Shown piece after piece: positions 48,270 to 57,352 of a stretch of DNA of 64,000 nucleotides (position 1 is its first letter; each line of letters starts with the position of its first letter). The position numbers and the translations under genes were made by a program. The DNA comes from Geothrix sp. (GTDB lineage: Bacteria; Acidobacteriota; Holophagae; Holophagales; Holophagaceae). Below the pieces are notes generated by a model that was not told the DNA's origin, made no database searches, and worked only from the letters and a program-made list of their open reading frames with translations. The stretch lies in assembly GCA_030681515.1 (NCBI GenBank), contig JAUXSE010000017.1:1-64000 (forward strand), given 5' to 3'.

Positions 48270-49739
48270 TCACTCCTTGGCCAAGGCCTCCTCGACACTG
48301 GTGAACGCATCCAGGGCGGCTTGGAGGTCCTCGACAATCTCGCGGGCCAGGACGTCAGGCGCGGGGAGGTTCTCGCTGGCCTCGAGGTCCTCGTCCTTGA
48401 TCCAGAACAGGTCCAGGTTGGCCTTGTCGCGAGCCAGCAGCGCGTCCCGGTCAAACACTCGGAACCGATCGGTCTCCTTGCGCTTCCGGCGATCCTTGGC
48501 CTTGTAGCAGGCGATGAAGTCCTTCAGGTGGTCCGTCCCGAGGGGATTCTCTTTCAGGGTGAAGTGGAAATTCGTCCTGAGGTCGTAGATCCACAGCTTC
48601 TCGGTCCACGGTTTGGCCGCGCCGGGCTTCCGGTCGAAGAACAGCACATTCGCCTTCACGCCCTGGGCGTAGAAGATCCCGGTGGGCAGGCGCAGCAGGG
48701 TGTGGACATCACACTCGTGGAGGAGCTTCCGCCGGATGGTCTCCCCGGCACCGCCCTCGAACAGCACGTTGTCCGGCACCACCACGGCGGCACGGCCGCT
48801 GCCCGGCTTGAGCATGGACCGCACATGCTGCAGGAAGTTCAGCTGCTTGTTGCTGGTGGTGGTCCAGAAATCGTTGCGCTCGTAGGTCTGGCTCTCCTTC
48901 CCGGCCTTGCCGTCCTCGCCTACCACGGTGATGCTGCTCTTCTTGCCGAAGGGCGGATTGGTGAGGACCATGTCCACCAGCTCGGAGGGAGGCGAGGCCA
49001 GGGAGTCCCGGCCACCCTCGATGAGGCTGTCCTCGCCGCCGATGCCATGCAGGTGCATGTTCATGGCACATAACCGGGCGACCTCCGTGGTGATGTCCGC
49101 GCCCTTGAGCGCCTTCTCCTTCAGGTGCCTCGCCTGGTCCGGTGTCATGGGCCCCTGGGCGGCCATGTGGTCGTGGGCTGCGATGAGGAAGCCGCCAGTG
49201 CCACAGGCCGGGTCGGCCACCACCATCCCGCGGTCGGGGTTCATGACCTCGACGACAGCCTTGATGAGGGGCCGCGGCGTGAAGTACTGGCCGGCGCCGC
49301 TCTTCACATCCCTGGCGTTGCGCTCCAGCAGGCCCTCGTAGATTTCACCCTTCACATCCACGTCGAGGCCGCTCCAGGTCTCCGCGTCGATCAGCATCAC
49401 CAGGCGCTTGAGCTTGGCCGGGTCCTGCAGCTTGTTCTGGGCCTTGCGGAAGATGGTGCCCAGGAGGCCCGGCTTCCGCCCCAACTCGATCAGGATCTTC
49501 CGGTAATGGTTCTCCAGGTCGTCCCCATCCAGGCGCAGAAGACTGGGCCAGGCCAGGATCTTGGGAATCCGCTCCATCCCCTTCCGGCCCAGGGCCTCGT
49601 CCAGACCCTCTCGTTCTTGGGCCATCTTCAGGAACAGCAGGTAAGTCAGCTGTTCCACGTAGTCGCCATAGCTCACCCCGTCATCCCGAAGGACCGTGGC
49701 GAAGTTCCAGACTTTTTGGACGAGGGCTTGGGCGTTCAT
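48270..49739 (-). CDS. hsdM: Type I restriction system methyltransferase HsdM
   Basis: A 489-aa N6-adenine methyltransferase. The N-terminal helical domain includes VLRDDGVSYGDYVEQLTYLL. The SAM motif is VVADPACGTGGFLIAAHD, and the catalytic motif is MVLTNPPFGKKS. With HsdS it would methylate the recognition site. The start MNAQALVQKVWN at 49739 matches the family; an ATG at 49760 adds seven residues. It is the last gene of the operon, separated from the AlbA-type gene by a 197-nt A/T-rich gap that could hold its own promoter. Confidence 0.94.
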   Translation of the reverse strand: MNAQALVQKVWNFATVLRDDGVSYGDYVEQLTYLLFLKMAQEREGLDEALGRKGMERIPKILAWPSLLRLDGDDLENHYRKILIELGRKPGLLGTIFRKAQNKLQDPAKLKRLVMLIDAETWSGLDVDVKGEIYEGLLERNARDVKSGAGQYFTPRPLIKAVVEVMNPDRGMVVADPACGTGGFLIAAHDHMAAQGPMTPDQARHLKEKALKGADITTEVARLCAMNMHLHGIGGEDSLIEGGRDSLASPPSELVDMVLTNPPFGKKSSITVVGEDGKAGKESQTYERNDFWTTTSNKQLNFLQHVRSMLKPGSGRAAVVVPDNVLFEGGAGETIRRKLLHECDVHTLLRLPTGIFYAQGVKANVLFFDRKPGAAKPWTEKLWIYDLRTNFHFTLKENPLGTDHLKDFIACYKAKDRRKRKETDRFRVFDRDALLARDKANLDLFWIKDEDLEASENLPAPDVLAREIVEDLQAALDAFTSVEEALAKE

Positions 49740-49789
49740 GGGGGCTTTCGGCGGAGGCATGGAAATGAAGTAGATATGTATAGATTTAT

Positions 49790-49812
49790 TTAATTGGGCT
49801 TATTGGTTAACC
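49790..49812 (-). promoter_or_regulatory. ATTGGG pair upstream of hsdM
   Basis: TAATTGGGCTTATTGGTTAA repeats ATTGG at about 9-10 bp spacing and closely resembles the CAATTGGGCTCAATTGGG upstream of fic. It lies in the A/T-rich gap just before hsdM. A shared operator is inference. The rest of 49761-49936 shows no gene. Confidence 0.4.
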
Positions 49813-49936
49813 AGAGTTTGTTTTCTTTTCGCTTTGGATATGAAAGGCCCTCTCCGGCGAACTGCACCCTAGAAACAGCAGTCGAGGTAAACCGTTAGGG
49901 TTCATCTGGTTGGGGAATGGGTTTGGATTCATTTCC

Positions 49937-51409
49937 TTAGAGCCAAGCAAACAGGTCCCAAGCTGTCTGGGGACCGGGCTTCCGGTACCGACGGTGCTGT
50001 TTGGCTGCCGCCAGGTCGACGACCTCCAAAAGCCTCGCCTCAACCCAGGCTTTGAGCATCTTGGAGACACCGAGGGTGTCCTTGGTCTGGAGAATCTCTC
50101 TCACCTCCGCATTGCCGAGGTCATCATGCTTGTCGAGGTAGTCCGAGACTTGGTCCCAGACCGAAGGTCGTGATTCATTCAGCAGGGCCACCTCGACAGA
50201 TTCCCACTCGGCGCCTTTCGGCAGCAGGAAGAGGGGTGGATAAAGTTCTGCCTGCCGCATGAGGGATTTCATCATGGGAATTCCCTCTCCCGCATCCTGG
50301 TTCGGAGGGGCCGGGAATTCGCGGAGGTGGTTCACCAGGCTCGGATTGCGAGGCATGGAGCGGACCAGTCCCAGATCCTGCACCCTCAAGCGATGGGGCA
50401 ACCCACCGGGGCTCTCCACCTCGATCCGGTCCGAGAAGATGCGGATCTGGATGTCCAGGGGGATGCTGTAATCGCGGTGGATGACGGCGTTTGTGATGGC
50501 TTCCTGGATGGCCCGCCGGGGATAACGCTGGATCATCTCGAAGCCCATGGGGCTCACCTGGACGCCGGTAGCCAACTCCTCCTCCACGGCTTTGAGCGCT
50601 TCCCGGATCTGACGCACAGCCGGACCGCCGATGGTTCGGGGGGGTTTCACCAGGTTCGTAGTGGCCCCCACATGCTTGATGGCCTCTCCCTGATAGTGGA
50701 ACAGGCGGATCGCGCACTTCTCCCCAAGCAGTTCGGAGGGGAATTCTGCGAAGAGCAGCACCGCCAAGCGGGTGGGTTTCCATGCACCATTCACCTGTTT
50801 GAGAAGGCCGAGGTGCTTGGTGGCCTCCTCGATGGGGCGGGTGAGGCCGCGCTGATTGCGGTAGTCCTGCCACCAGATCGTGTCCAGCAGCTCAACAGAA
50901 ACATCCACGGGTAGATCAAGTGCGCTGACGACCCCCAGGCGGAAGCGGCGCTCCGTCGCCTCGTGGGCGGTCATGCGCCGGTTGCTTCGTTCCAGGCGCT
51001 CCCAAGTGCCGTCAGCCTCAATGGAGTGGAGGTCGAGACTCGGCCGGACCTCGATGGCAACCAATGACCCAGGCTCCCCGTTCCGCAACAGGCAAGGGAT
51101 CGTATGGAAGACGGGCTCAGGCATCAGATCGCCCGCCATGGGGGGCTGCACCCTGGCGCGCACGAGACGGAGGAGCTCGTCTACGGCATCTGGATGTTCT
51201 TCAACACCGTAAAGCCGATCTTGACCCTGGGCCTTCTTGATGTCCTCCATACCGAGCACGAGCACACCGCCCTGCGTATTAGCGAAGGCTGTCAGGGTCT
51301 GGATGCATTTCATGAACTCCATCCCCTTGACCACTCGCTTGAATTCGAGGGTCTTCGTCTCGTCAAGGGGGAGCCAAGACAGCACCCGGGGGTTCTGGGG
51401 TGTGTTCAT
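49937..51409 (-). CDS. AlbA/Schlafen-type ATP-binding protein in the type I RM operon
   Basis: A 490-aa protein. The N-terminal AlbA_2 domain (about 10-140) has LDETKTLEFKRVV and FANTQGGVLVLGMED. A C-terminal part has AIQEAITNAVIHRDYSIPLD and IFSDRIEVESPGGLP, the HATPase_c_4-type signature. A short DNA-binding-like C terminus follows. Such proteins are annotated as transcriptional regulators or ATP-dependent helicase-like factors and are found inside some type I RM loci. It overlaps hsdS by 4 nt. Confidence 0.85.
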   Translation of the reverse strand: MNTPQNPRVLSWLPLDETKTLEFKRVVKGMEFMKCIQTLTAFANTQGGVLVLGMEDIKKAQGQDRLYGVEEHPDAVDELLRLVRARVQPPMAGDLMPEPVFHTIPCLLRNGEPGSLVAIEVRPSLDLHSIEADGTWERLERSNRRMTAHEATERRFRLGVVSALDLPVDVSVELLDTIWWQDYRNQRGLTRPIEEATKHLGLLKQVNGAWKPTRLAVLLFAEFPSELLGEKCAIRLFHYQGEAIKHVGATTNLVKPPRTIGGPAVRQIREALKAVEEELATGVQVSPMGFEMIQRYPRRAIQEAITNAVIHRDYSIPLDIQIRIFSDRIEVESPGGLPHRLRVQDLGLVRSMPRNPSLVNHLREFPAPPNQDAGEGIPMMKSLMRQAELYPPLFLLPKGAEWESVEVALLNESRPSVWDQVSDYLDKHDDLGNAEVREILQTKDTLGVSKMLKAWVEARLLEVVDLAAAKQHRRYRKPGPQTAWDLFAWL

Positions 51410-52766
51410 GCCTTCACCTGCTTTCTGGGCCGCCCGCGGCGGCGGCGGGGATGGGGCGTGGGGGTCGCGGCCTTCGGGGGACGGCCCCGGCGACGCGGGG
51501 TAGAGACATCGGTGGCGGCGGCCCGCATCCGCGCCAGCAGGGCCTCGGCAGGCTCGTCGTTGGGATCCTGCGGCACCAGCTCGCCCCGGAAGGCGCGTTC
51601 GAGGATGGATTGGCGCAGGCGCTCGGCGCGGCGGAGGCTGGTGTGGAGGGTGGCTGCCAAGGCGTCTGCGGCCGAGAGACGGCGGTCGAGTTCGGCGAGG
51701 ATTGCCTGTTGTTCTTCTATCGGTGGCAGCGGAACTGCCAAGCTGCTCAAGGTCTCTAGGTTGATATTTTTTTGGGCAGTGGCTGGGGCATAGCTTTCGA
51801 GGCGTTCTTTCTCGCTTCGAATGAATGCCTCAAAGAACCTGACTTCCAGAGAAGAATGTGGAATAAAGCCCACAACGCTATCAGGGAAACACGCTTCAAA
51901 TTGAAGCACACCAGTTTCTGCGATGTTCGCTGCGATGGTGATGCAGAGAGTCCCTCGCGGCCACAAGCGACTCTGGGCGAAACCTGCTTCACTGTATGTC
52001 TGTTCGAATTGCCTGATAGACCCGAGGGACTTCCTGATCTCCCCTGTTTGGATGAAAGGGTAAGGTCCCCCGTACAGATGCTTGGCATCTCTAGGGCGAT
52101 GTCTCGACTTACCGCGAGCTAACTCCCCAATCTCAGGCAAGCGGCACCATGTCCATTTTGCAGGAATTGTTGGGAGTTCCAAACCCGCGTCTCGATTTGC
52201 TTGAGCCTGCCTGCCCACCCGAATTTTTAAGCCCTCGCGATCAGCAAGGACCTTGGAAAGTAGTTCCTCGGCATGTTCAGCAGCCTGGGCCAGTTGTCCC
52301 CGCCACTCCCGCGTTAGCTCGCCGGTTACTGCAGCATGGAGGAGGGCCTGGCGGTAGCGGGTGAGGCGGCGCTGGGCGCGGCGTAGGGCGGCCACACCGG
52401 CATCCAGCTCGCTGAACAGCTCCTCCAGCTTGGCCACAATGCGGCGCTGCTCGGACATCGGCGGGAGTGGGAGTCGATACGCCTTCAAGAAGCCGACAGG
52501 AACACGTAACTGCCCCGCAGTACCAGTCATTTTCTCCTGAGCTTCGCGCCTCAACGAACGCCGGAGGAGAAATTGTGCAAGGTAGTTTCCATCCAGCGAA
52601 TCTCCAGTTCGAATCACGATGAACTCGGTAGACCCAAATGCAAATCCATTCCTTAGCCCATGAAGTCGTGCGATCTTCCCGTTTTCCATGCATGGGGTGA
52701 TTTTTGCGAAAACGAGATCCCCATCTCGCATGGCGGTGTATCCCTTCCGGACCTCGGAGAGCAATC
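51406..52766 (-). pseudogene. hsdS: hsdS, 3' part (specificity subunit split by IS630)
   Basis: Encodes the last 453 residues of HsdS. It has the rest of the first target-recognition domain (DLVFAKITPCMENGK), the central conserved helix (PLPPMSEQRRIVAKLEELF), a second recognition domain and the distal helix (PLPPIEEQQAILAELDRRL). The C-terminal tail carries two AT-hook-like motifs, RRRGRPPK and RRRRGRPRK. The 5' part lies across the IS element. A chance ATG in the IS inverted repeat (52773) is in frame and might start a shortened protein. Overlaps the AlbA-type gene by 4 nt. Confidence 0.9.
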
Positions 52767-52779
52767 TAAACATAGCGTC

Positions 52780-53436
52780 CTAATTCATGCCGCATAATCG
52801 CCGAAGGATGATGTTGGGCTTGTGCCAACCAGCGAAGCATTCCTCAACGGTTTCGATGAGCATTGCCAAAGTGGGGAAGTGGCAGTTATGGGTGGCCAGC
52901 CTGCGGGTCAGTTTCCAGACCCGCTCGATCGGGGCGAGTTGGGGGCTGTAGGGCGGAAGGAACACGAGAGTCAGCGCTTTCCTGTATTTTGCGAGAAACG
53001 GAGCCAGCAATTTCGCGTGGTGGTACCGAGCATTGTCCAGGATGATGACCATCCGTTTCCCATGGGTCCGATGCCGGAGCAGCTTGGCAAGGAAGTCCTG
53101 GAAGGTCTGGGCATCGAACACTTCGTTCATCGCATGGACAAACTTTCCCGTGTTCAGGCTTACTGCCCCGAAGCAGGCCATCGACTTCCGCGTGGGCGCG
53201 TGTTCCAGAATCGGATCCTTGACCTCAGGAGGGACCCACATCCGGGTGCGGGTCCCGTGCTGCTGGAAGTGGCACTCGTCAAGGCTCCAGAGTTCGATGC
53301 CCTCAAGCCTTTTCAGACGGCGGAGTTTTTTTAAAGGCCGCGACGCGGCCAGGATCGCTTTGGGCCACCTGAGGCCGGGGCTTGCGGAGCCGGAAGCCCA
53401 TCTGGTTGAACACCCGTTGGCATTGGCGGACACCAA
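52780..53436 (-). CDS. IS630 transposase, DDE catalytic part (frame B)
   Basis: The frame of the catalytic domain. ELWSLDECHFQQHGTR gives the first Asp. RMVIILDNARYHHAK gives the second Asp, and YSPQLAPIERVWK gives the Glu. From these the element should be a DDE transposase cutting at TA. The frame begins without a clear own start; residues before KKLRRLKRLEG overlap frame A, so it is probably expressed by a shift at an A7 run (53326-53332 on the minus strand). The last residues lie in the right inverted repeat. Confidence 0.88.
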   Translation of the reverse strand: MVSANANGCSTRWASGSASPGLRWPKAILAASRPLKKLRRLKRLEGIELWSLDECHFQQHGTRTRMWVPPEVKDPILEHAPTRKSMACFGAVSLNTGKFVHAMNEVFDAQTFQDFLAKLLRHRTHGKRMVIILDNARYHHAKLLAPFLAKYRKALTLVFLPPYSPQLAPIERVWKLTRRLATHNCHFPTLAMLIETVEECFAGWHKPNIILRRLCGMN

Positions 53437-53818
53437 TGGATACCCGGTAATGGTGCTTCAAATGCTCGGACAGCAACTTCCCATCCCATAGGTTCTGGTT
53501 GTGCCCGAAGTCCCGGGGGTTGCGGCGCAGATCCCGTTCAAGCCGCGTCCACTGGCGTTCATCAAGGGATCTGGGGCGGCCAGGCCGCTCACCATCTCGC
53601 AGCCCATCGAACCCACCGTCTTCGAACCGCTTTACCCAGCGCTGGACCGTTCGTGGATCCTCGCCAAAGAGCAGCGCCACCTCACGGCAGCTCTGCCCAT
53701 TGGCTACCAACAGAACTCCGTGGAGCCGATGGTCGTACCTCGATTCGTCGGACCGCTCGATCTCCTGCCGGATCGCGATGCTCATCACTTCCGGATTCTC
53801 GATCTCCAACTTCCGCAT
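53303..53818 (-). CDS. IS630 transposase, helix-turn-helix part (frame A)
   Basis: The DNA-binding half, about 171 aa, with the helix-turn-helix pair NGQSCREVALLFGEDPRTVQ and RQCQRVFNQMGFRLRKPRPQ. It starts at ATG 53818; a GTG at 53830 is in frame. It ends soon after FKKTPPSEKA, where TTTAAAAAAAC permits a switch to frame B. A joined protein of about 330-345 aa is the usual IS630 size. Confidence 0.88.
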   Translation of the reverse strand: MRKLEIENPEVMSIAIRQEIERSDESRYDHRLHGVLLVANGQSCREVALLFGEDPRTVQRWVKRFEDGGFDGLRDGERPGRPRSLDERQWTRLERDLRRNPRDFGHNQNLWDGKLLSEHLKHHYRVSIGVRQCQRVFNQMGFRLRKPRPQVAQSDPGRVAAFKKTPPSEKA

Positions 53819-53887
53819 GGCCACCCCCACGGATCCTGTCCTTGAGTGTAGTCTGTTTATGCGGCATTATTAAAGACGCTATGTTTA

Positions 53888-54066
53888 ACTTCTTTGAGGT
53901 CGATCACCCCATCTCCAGCACCAACGGCTTTCATAGGAAGGAAAGACACCGCCATATCTTCCGAGCGACCTTGCGTAGGCGAAAACCCTGGGTTGAACTG
54001 AGCTAATTCACCCAATTCATGAAGAGACCAAGTCCCTGGTAGTTCCTCGCGCATCACTTCTTTCAT
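53888..54066 (-). pseudogene. hsdS: hsdS, 5' part
   Basis: The first 60 codons of HsdS, ending GDGVIDLKEV at the IS border. WSLHELGELAQFNPGF is the typical opening of a type I recognition domain. The ATG overlaps the hsdR stop (ATGA). In the present sequence the frame reads on into the IS end (KHSVFNNAA) and stops at 69 aa. Joined to the 3' part at VRLLSEV it gives an HsdS of about 513 aa. Confidence 0.9.
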
Positions 54067-56894
54067 GCCACCAGTACCTCATTCAGCTCATTCAGAATGG
54101 CACGCAGGTCCTTTCCAAAGAGCTGCACGGCCTTGGCGGGGCCGCCCTTCTGGGTGAAGGGCATCTGGTCCAGGTCGTCCACGCTGACGGCGCTGGCGGC
54201 CTGGATGCGCTCCTTGAAGAGGGTGAGCCACTCGATCTGGGCGGGGGTGAAGGGCTGGGCGCCCTGCTGCCGGGTGGCCAGCCAAGCCTGGAAGCGGCGC
54301 TCGGCCTCGTCCCGGAAGGGCTCCAGCTCGGGCCTGTCACCCATGGCAAAGCGGACGAGGGAGATGAGGTCGGTGATCAGTCGTTGGCTGCCGGCGCCCT
54401 TCACGCGGCCGACCTCCAGGCGGGCATAGGCGCTCCAGAGCAGGTCCGGGGCCAGGGGTGGGTTCCCGCGGCCCATGGTCTCCGCCAGCTCCTTCACGGC
54501 CTGGAAGGTGAGGTGACGGTCCCGGTGGCGGTGCTGGTAGAGCACCTGCAGAGCCAGTAGCTCGTCCTGGCGCTCCTCCATGAAGGTGCGGAAGCTCTGG
54601 ATGAGGCCCTTGGCCTTCTCCTCGTCGAAGCCGGCATAGAGGACCTGGTCTCGGGTGACATGGTCGATGACCTGCTCGGTCTCCCGTGTGAGGGTGATCA
54701 GCCGCTCCCGCAGGGCGGGGCGCAGGAAGGGCCTGGCGGCCTCCTCGCTCATGGCCTGGCGCACGGCCTGGAACTGGGCCTCCGTGGGCTCGGCGCCCAG
54801 GGCCAGGCTGAACTGACGCTGGGCGCGGTCGGTGATCTTGTCGGGGTCGCAGGCGTCCAGAAGGCGGTTGGCCATGGCCTTCAGGCCGGGGCCCTGGCCG
54901 TTCTCCGCGCTCACGGGGGGAACCTGGGCGGCCTGCTCGGGAGAGGCCCGCCGGTCCAGCCGGGCGAGGCGGCCCGCCAGGGTGGCCAGGGTGTCCGTGG
55001 AGCGGTCGCCCTGGGCCACGCGCAGCAGCAGCTTGTCCAGGGGCACGGTGGGTTCCCGCTCCAGGGGCCGGGTGTCGGTCTTGTCGGTCTCGGTGACGCC
55101 CACAGCATCCACCAGCACGAATCGGTCCTTGGCGGGGGCATCCGGGGTGACGCTGTGCAGTTCGTCGGGGCTGAGGACGCGGGTGGCCCGTCCCTTCATC
55201 TGCTCGTAGTAGAGCTGGCTGCGCACATCCCGCATGAAGAGCAGGCACTCCAGGGGCCTCACATCGGTGCCCGTGGCGATCATGTCCACGGTGACGGCCA
55301 TGCGGGGGTAGAAGCTGTTGCGGAATTCAGAGAGGAGTGTGTCCGGATCCTCCCCGGAGAGCTTGGAGCGGTAGGTGATCTTCTTGCAGAAGGCATCGCC
55401 CTCCCCGAAGACCTCCCGGGCCATGAGAACGATGTCCTCGGCGTGGTTGTCATCCTTGGCAAAGATGAGGGTCTTGGGCACCAGGGTCCGCCCTGGGAAC
55501 ATCTCCGTGAAGAGCCGCTCCTTGAAGGTGGCCAACACCGTGCGGATCTGATCCTTGGCCACGACGGAGCGGTCCAGCGCGGGGGCCTCGTAGGGCAGGT
55601 CGTCCTGGAGCTGCTCCCATCGCTTCTGGCGGGTGAGGCGGTCCCTGCGGTCCACCACAGTGCCGGCCTGGACCGTGGCGCCCTTCTCGGTGATGGCGGT
55701 GCGGATCCGGTAGATTTCGTAGCCCACATTGACGCCATCCACCACGGCCCGCTCGTGGGGGTACTCGCTCACGAGGTTTTGGTTGAAGAAGCCAAAGGTG
55801 TGGGCGCTGGGCGTGGCGGTCAGTCCCAACAGGAAGGCGTCGAAGTATTCGAGCACCTGGCGCCATAGGTTGTAGATCGAGCGGTGGCACTCGTCCACGA
55901 TCACAAGATCGAAGGCGTCAATGGGGATGGCCGGGTTGAAGGCCACATCCCGGGGCTGCTGGTTGCGGACATCGGCTTCGAAGCCGCTGTGTTCCTCGGC
56001 CTCGTCGTCCGGGCCTTCCGCCTCTCCCCGCAGACTAGCGTAGAGGCGCTGGATGGTGGTGATGACCACCTTGGCCGCCGGGTCCAGAGCGCCGTGGGTA
56101 AGGTGCTGAACGGGGTAAAGCTCCGTGAACTTGCGGCCATCGCCGGGGACGACGAACTGCTCGAACTCGTTCTTGGCCTGGCGCCCCAGGTTGCGGCGGT
56201 CCACCAGGAAGAGGATCTTCCGGGCCTTGGCGAACTTCGCCAACCGGTAGCAGAGCTGGACGGCGGTGTAGGTCTTCCCGCTGCCCGTGGCCATCTGAAG
56301 CAGGGCCCGGGGGTGGTTCAGCTTGAGGCTGCGCTCGGCCCCATGAATGGCCTCGATCTGGCAGGCGCGGAGGCCCGCGAGGTCCAGGGCGGGCAGGTGC
56401 TGGAGGCGCTCCCGGAAGGTGGTGGGCTCCAGCAGCAGCTCCCGCAGTCCCTGGGGCGTATGAAAGGTGAAGATGCTCCGGGACCGGTGGTTGGGATCCC
56501 GGGTGTCGCCGAAGTAGGTTTCAACCCCGGTGCTCTCGTAGAGAAAGGGGGGCTCTGGGAACCAGCACTGGAGGTGATCTGGCAGGTTGGCCTGGTATCG
56601 GGCGGCCTGGTCGGCCACGCCGCTGAGGGTGGTGCCCTCGGGCTTGGCCTCGATGATCCCGGCGACCTTGCCCTCGATGAACAGGACATAGTCCGCGGGC
56701 CCGGTCCTGCCCTGGAATTCCCGCACAGCCACGCCCTGAGCGGCGCCGAGGTCGATCTGTCTGGAGTTCTGGATGACCCATCCCGCCGCTCGGAGCTGCG
56801 CGTCGATGTTCTCTCGGGCCAGTCCTTCAGGGGTCATGGTCGTGTTGCCCAGGGTGCCGCTCGCAAATGCGTGGGGAGATTCACCATTGTGCAT
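54063..56894 (-). CDS. hsdR: Type I restriction endonuclease subunit HsdR
   Basis: A 943-aa motor and nuclease subunit. The N-terminal nuclease core is GPADYVLFIEGK followed by GIIEAK (Asp, Glu-x-Lys). Helicase motifs are LLQMATGSGKTYT (Walker A), VIVDECHRSIYN (DEAH-type), LGLTATPSA and QMKGRATR. The C-terminal helical domain contacts HsdM. GGAG precedes the ATG at 56894; ATG 56837 (MTPEGLAREN) also gives a family-like N terminus. The subunit is intact although its HsdS is broken, so cleavage should not occur. Confidence 0.94.
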   Translation of the reverse strand: MHNGESPHAFASGTLGNTTMTPEGLARENIDAQLRAAGWVIQNSRQIDLGAAQGVAVREFQGRTGPADYVLFIEGKVAGIIEAKPEGTTLSGVADQAARYQANLPDHLQCWFPEPPFLYESTGVETYFGDTRDPNHRSRSIFTFHTPQGLRELLLEPTTFRERLQHLPALDLAGLRACQIEAIHGAERSLKLNHPRALLQMATGSGKTYTAVQLCYRLAKFAKARKILFLVDRRNLGRQAKNEFEQFVVPGDGRKFTELYPVQHLTHGALDPAAKVVITTIQRLYASLRGEAEGPDDEAEEHSGFEADVRNQQPRDVAFNPAIPIDAFDLVIVDECHRSIYNLWRQVLEYFDAFLLGLTATPSAHTFGFFNQNLVSEYPHERAVVDGVNVGYEIYRIRTAITEKGATVQAGTVVDRRDRLTRQKRWEQLQDDLPYEAPALDRSVVAKDQIRTVLATFKERLFTEMFPGRTLVPKTLIFAKDDNHAEDIVLMAREVFGEGDAFCKKITYRSKLSGEDPDTLLSEFRNSFYPRMAVTVDMIATGTDVRPLECLLFMRDVRSQLYYEQMKGRATRVLSPDELHSVTPDAPAKDRFVLVDAVGVTETDKTDTRPLEREPTVPLDKLLLRVAQGDRSTDTLATLAGRLARLDRRASPEQAAQVPPVSAENGQGPGLKAMANRLLDACDPDKITDRAQRQFSLALGAEPTEAQFQAVRQAMSEEAARPFLRPALRERLITLTRETEQVIDHVTRDQVLYAGFDEEKAKGLIQSFRTFMEERQDELLALQVLYQHRHRDRHLTFQAVKELAETMGRGNPPLAPDLLWSAYARLEVGRVKGAGSQRLITDLISLVRFAMGDRPELEPFRDEAERRFQAWLATRQQGAQPFTPAQIEWLTLFKERIQAASAVSVDDLDQMPFTQKGGPAKAVQLFGKDLRAILNELNEVLVA

Positions 56895-57022
56895 GGAGCT
56901 CCAGTGATTAGCGACAAGGGCATCCTGTCCTGATCCCCTCACCCAGGGGATCTGTTTCACGCAGACAGTGGCACACCTTCGGTTGCCGATTGTGTTCGAG
57001 TGGGACAACAGTGTGACAACGA

Positions 57023-57051
57023 CAAAAACGGCCACCGATTGAGGTGGCCGT
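57023..57051 (-). terminator. Rho-independent terminator, leftward
   Basis: ACGGCCACC and GGTGGCCGT pair perfectly (9 bp) around a 6-nt loop. On the minus strand TTTTT follows. It faces transcription from the tRNA-Asn side and lies before the hsdR start region. Confidence 0.8.
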
Positions 57052-57063
57052 AAGTGCTTTGTT

Positions 57064-57352
57064 TATGGCTCCGGAGGGAGGCTCCGACTCCGCGATCGAG
57101 CGCAGCGAGGAGTGGGAGGAACGTGCAGCGCACGGTCCGTGAGGCGGAGGATTTGAACCCGTTGCCGGCGACCACTCGCGCTTGTCTCCGCTCCGGCAGC
57201 GCTTTTGTGCTGCCTCCACGGCGCGTTCACGCCGCACATCCTGTGCGGCGCCCTCACGGGTCATCGCGCTTCGCGCGACGGTGGGCCTCCGCTCCTGCTT
57301 CGGCCTCGTGGGCCGGCTGCCTCTCGGGGGTTCAAACCATCTTTCTCTGTAA
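57064..57352. repeat. Repeat-rich stretch between hsdR and tRNA-Asn
   Basis: No gene seen. It contains GGCTCCGGAGGGAGGCTCCG near 57066, a short echo of the tRNA acceptor end. GGCGGAGGATTTGAACCCG near 57140 recalls a T arm. GCAGCGAGGAGTGGGAGG near 57105 resembles DNA inside the prenyl-synthase gene at 63.55 kb. Several GC hairpins fill 57200-57320. The region looks assembled from decayed tRNA and repeat fragments at the island edge. Confidence 0.55.

Larger units (their letters stand above)
52767..53887 (-). mobile_element. IS630-family insertion sequence
   Basis: An element of about 1.1 kb between TA dinucleotides (52767-52768 and 53886-53887), the IS630 target duplication. Imperfect inverted ends share AACATAGCGTC and ATGCCGCATAA. 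It carries two overlapping transposase frames on the minus strand and is inserted in hsdS. Removing one TA plus the element restores the hsdS frame. Confidence 0.92.
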
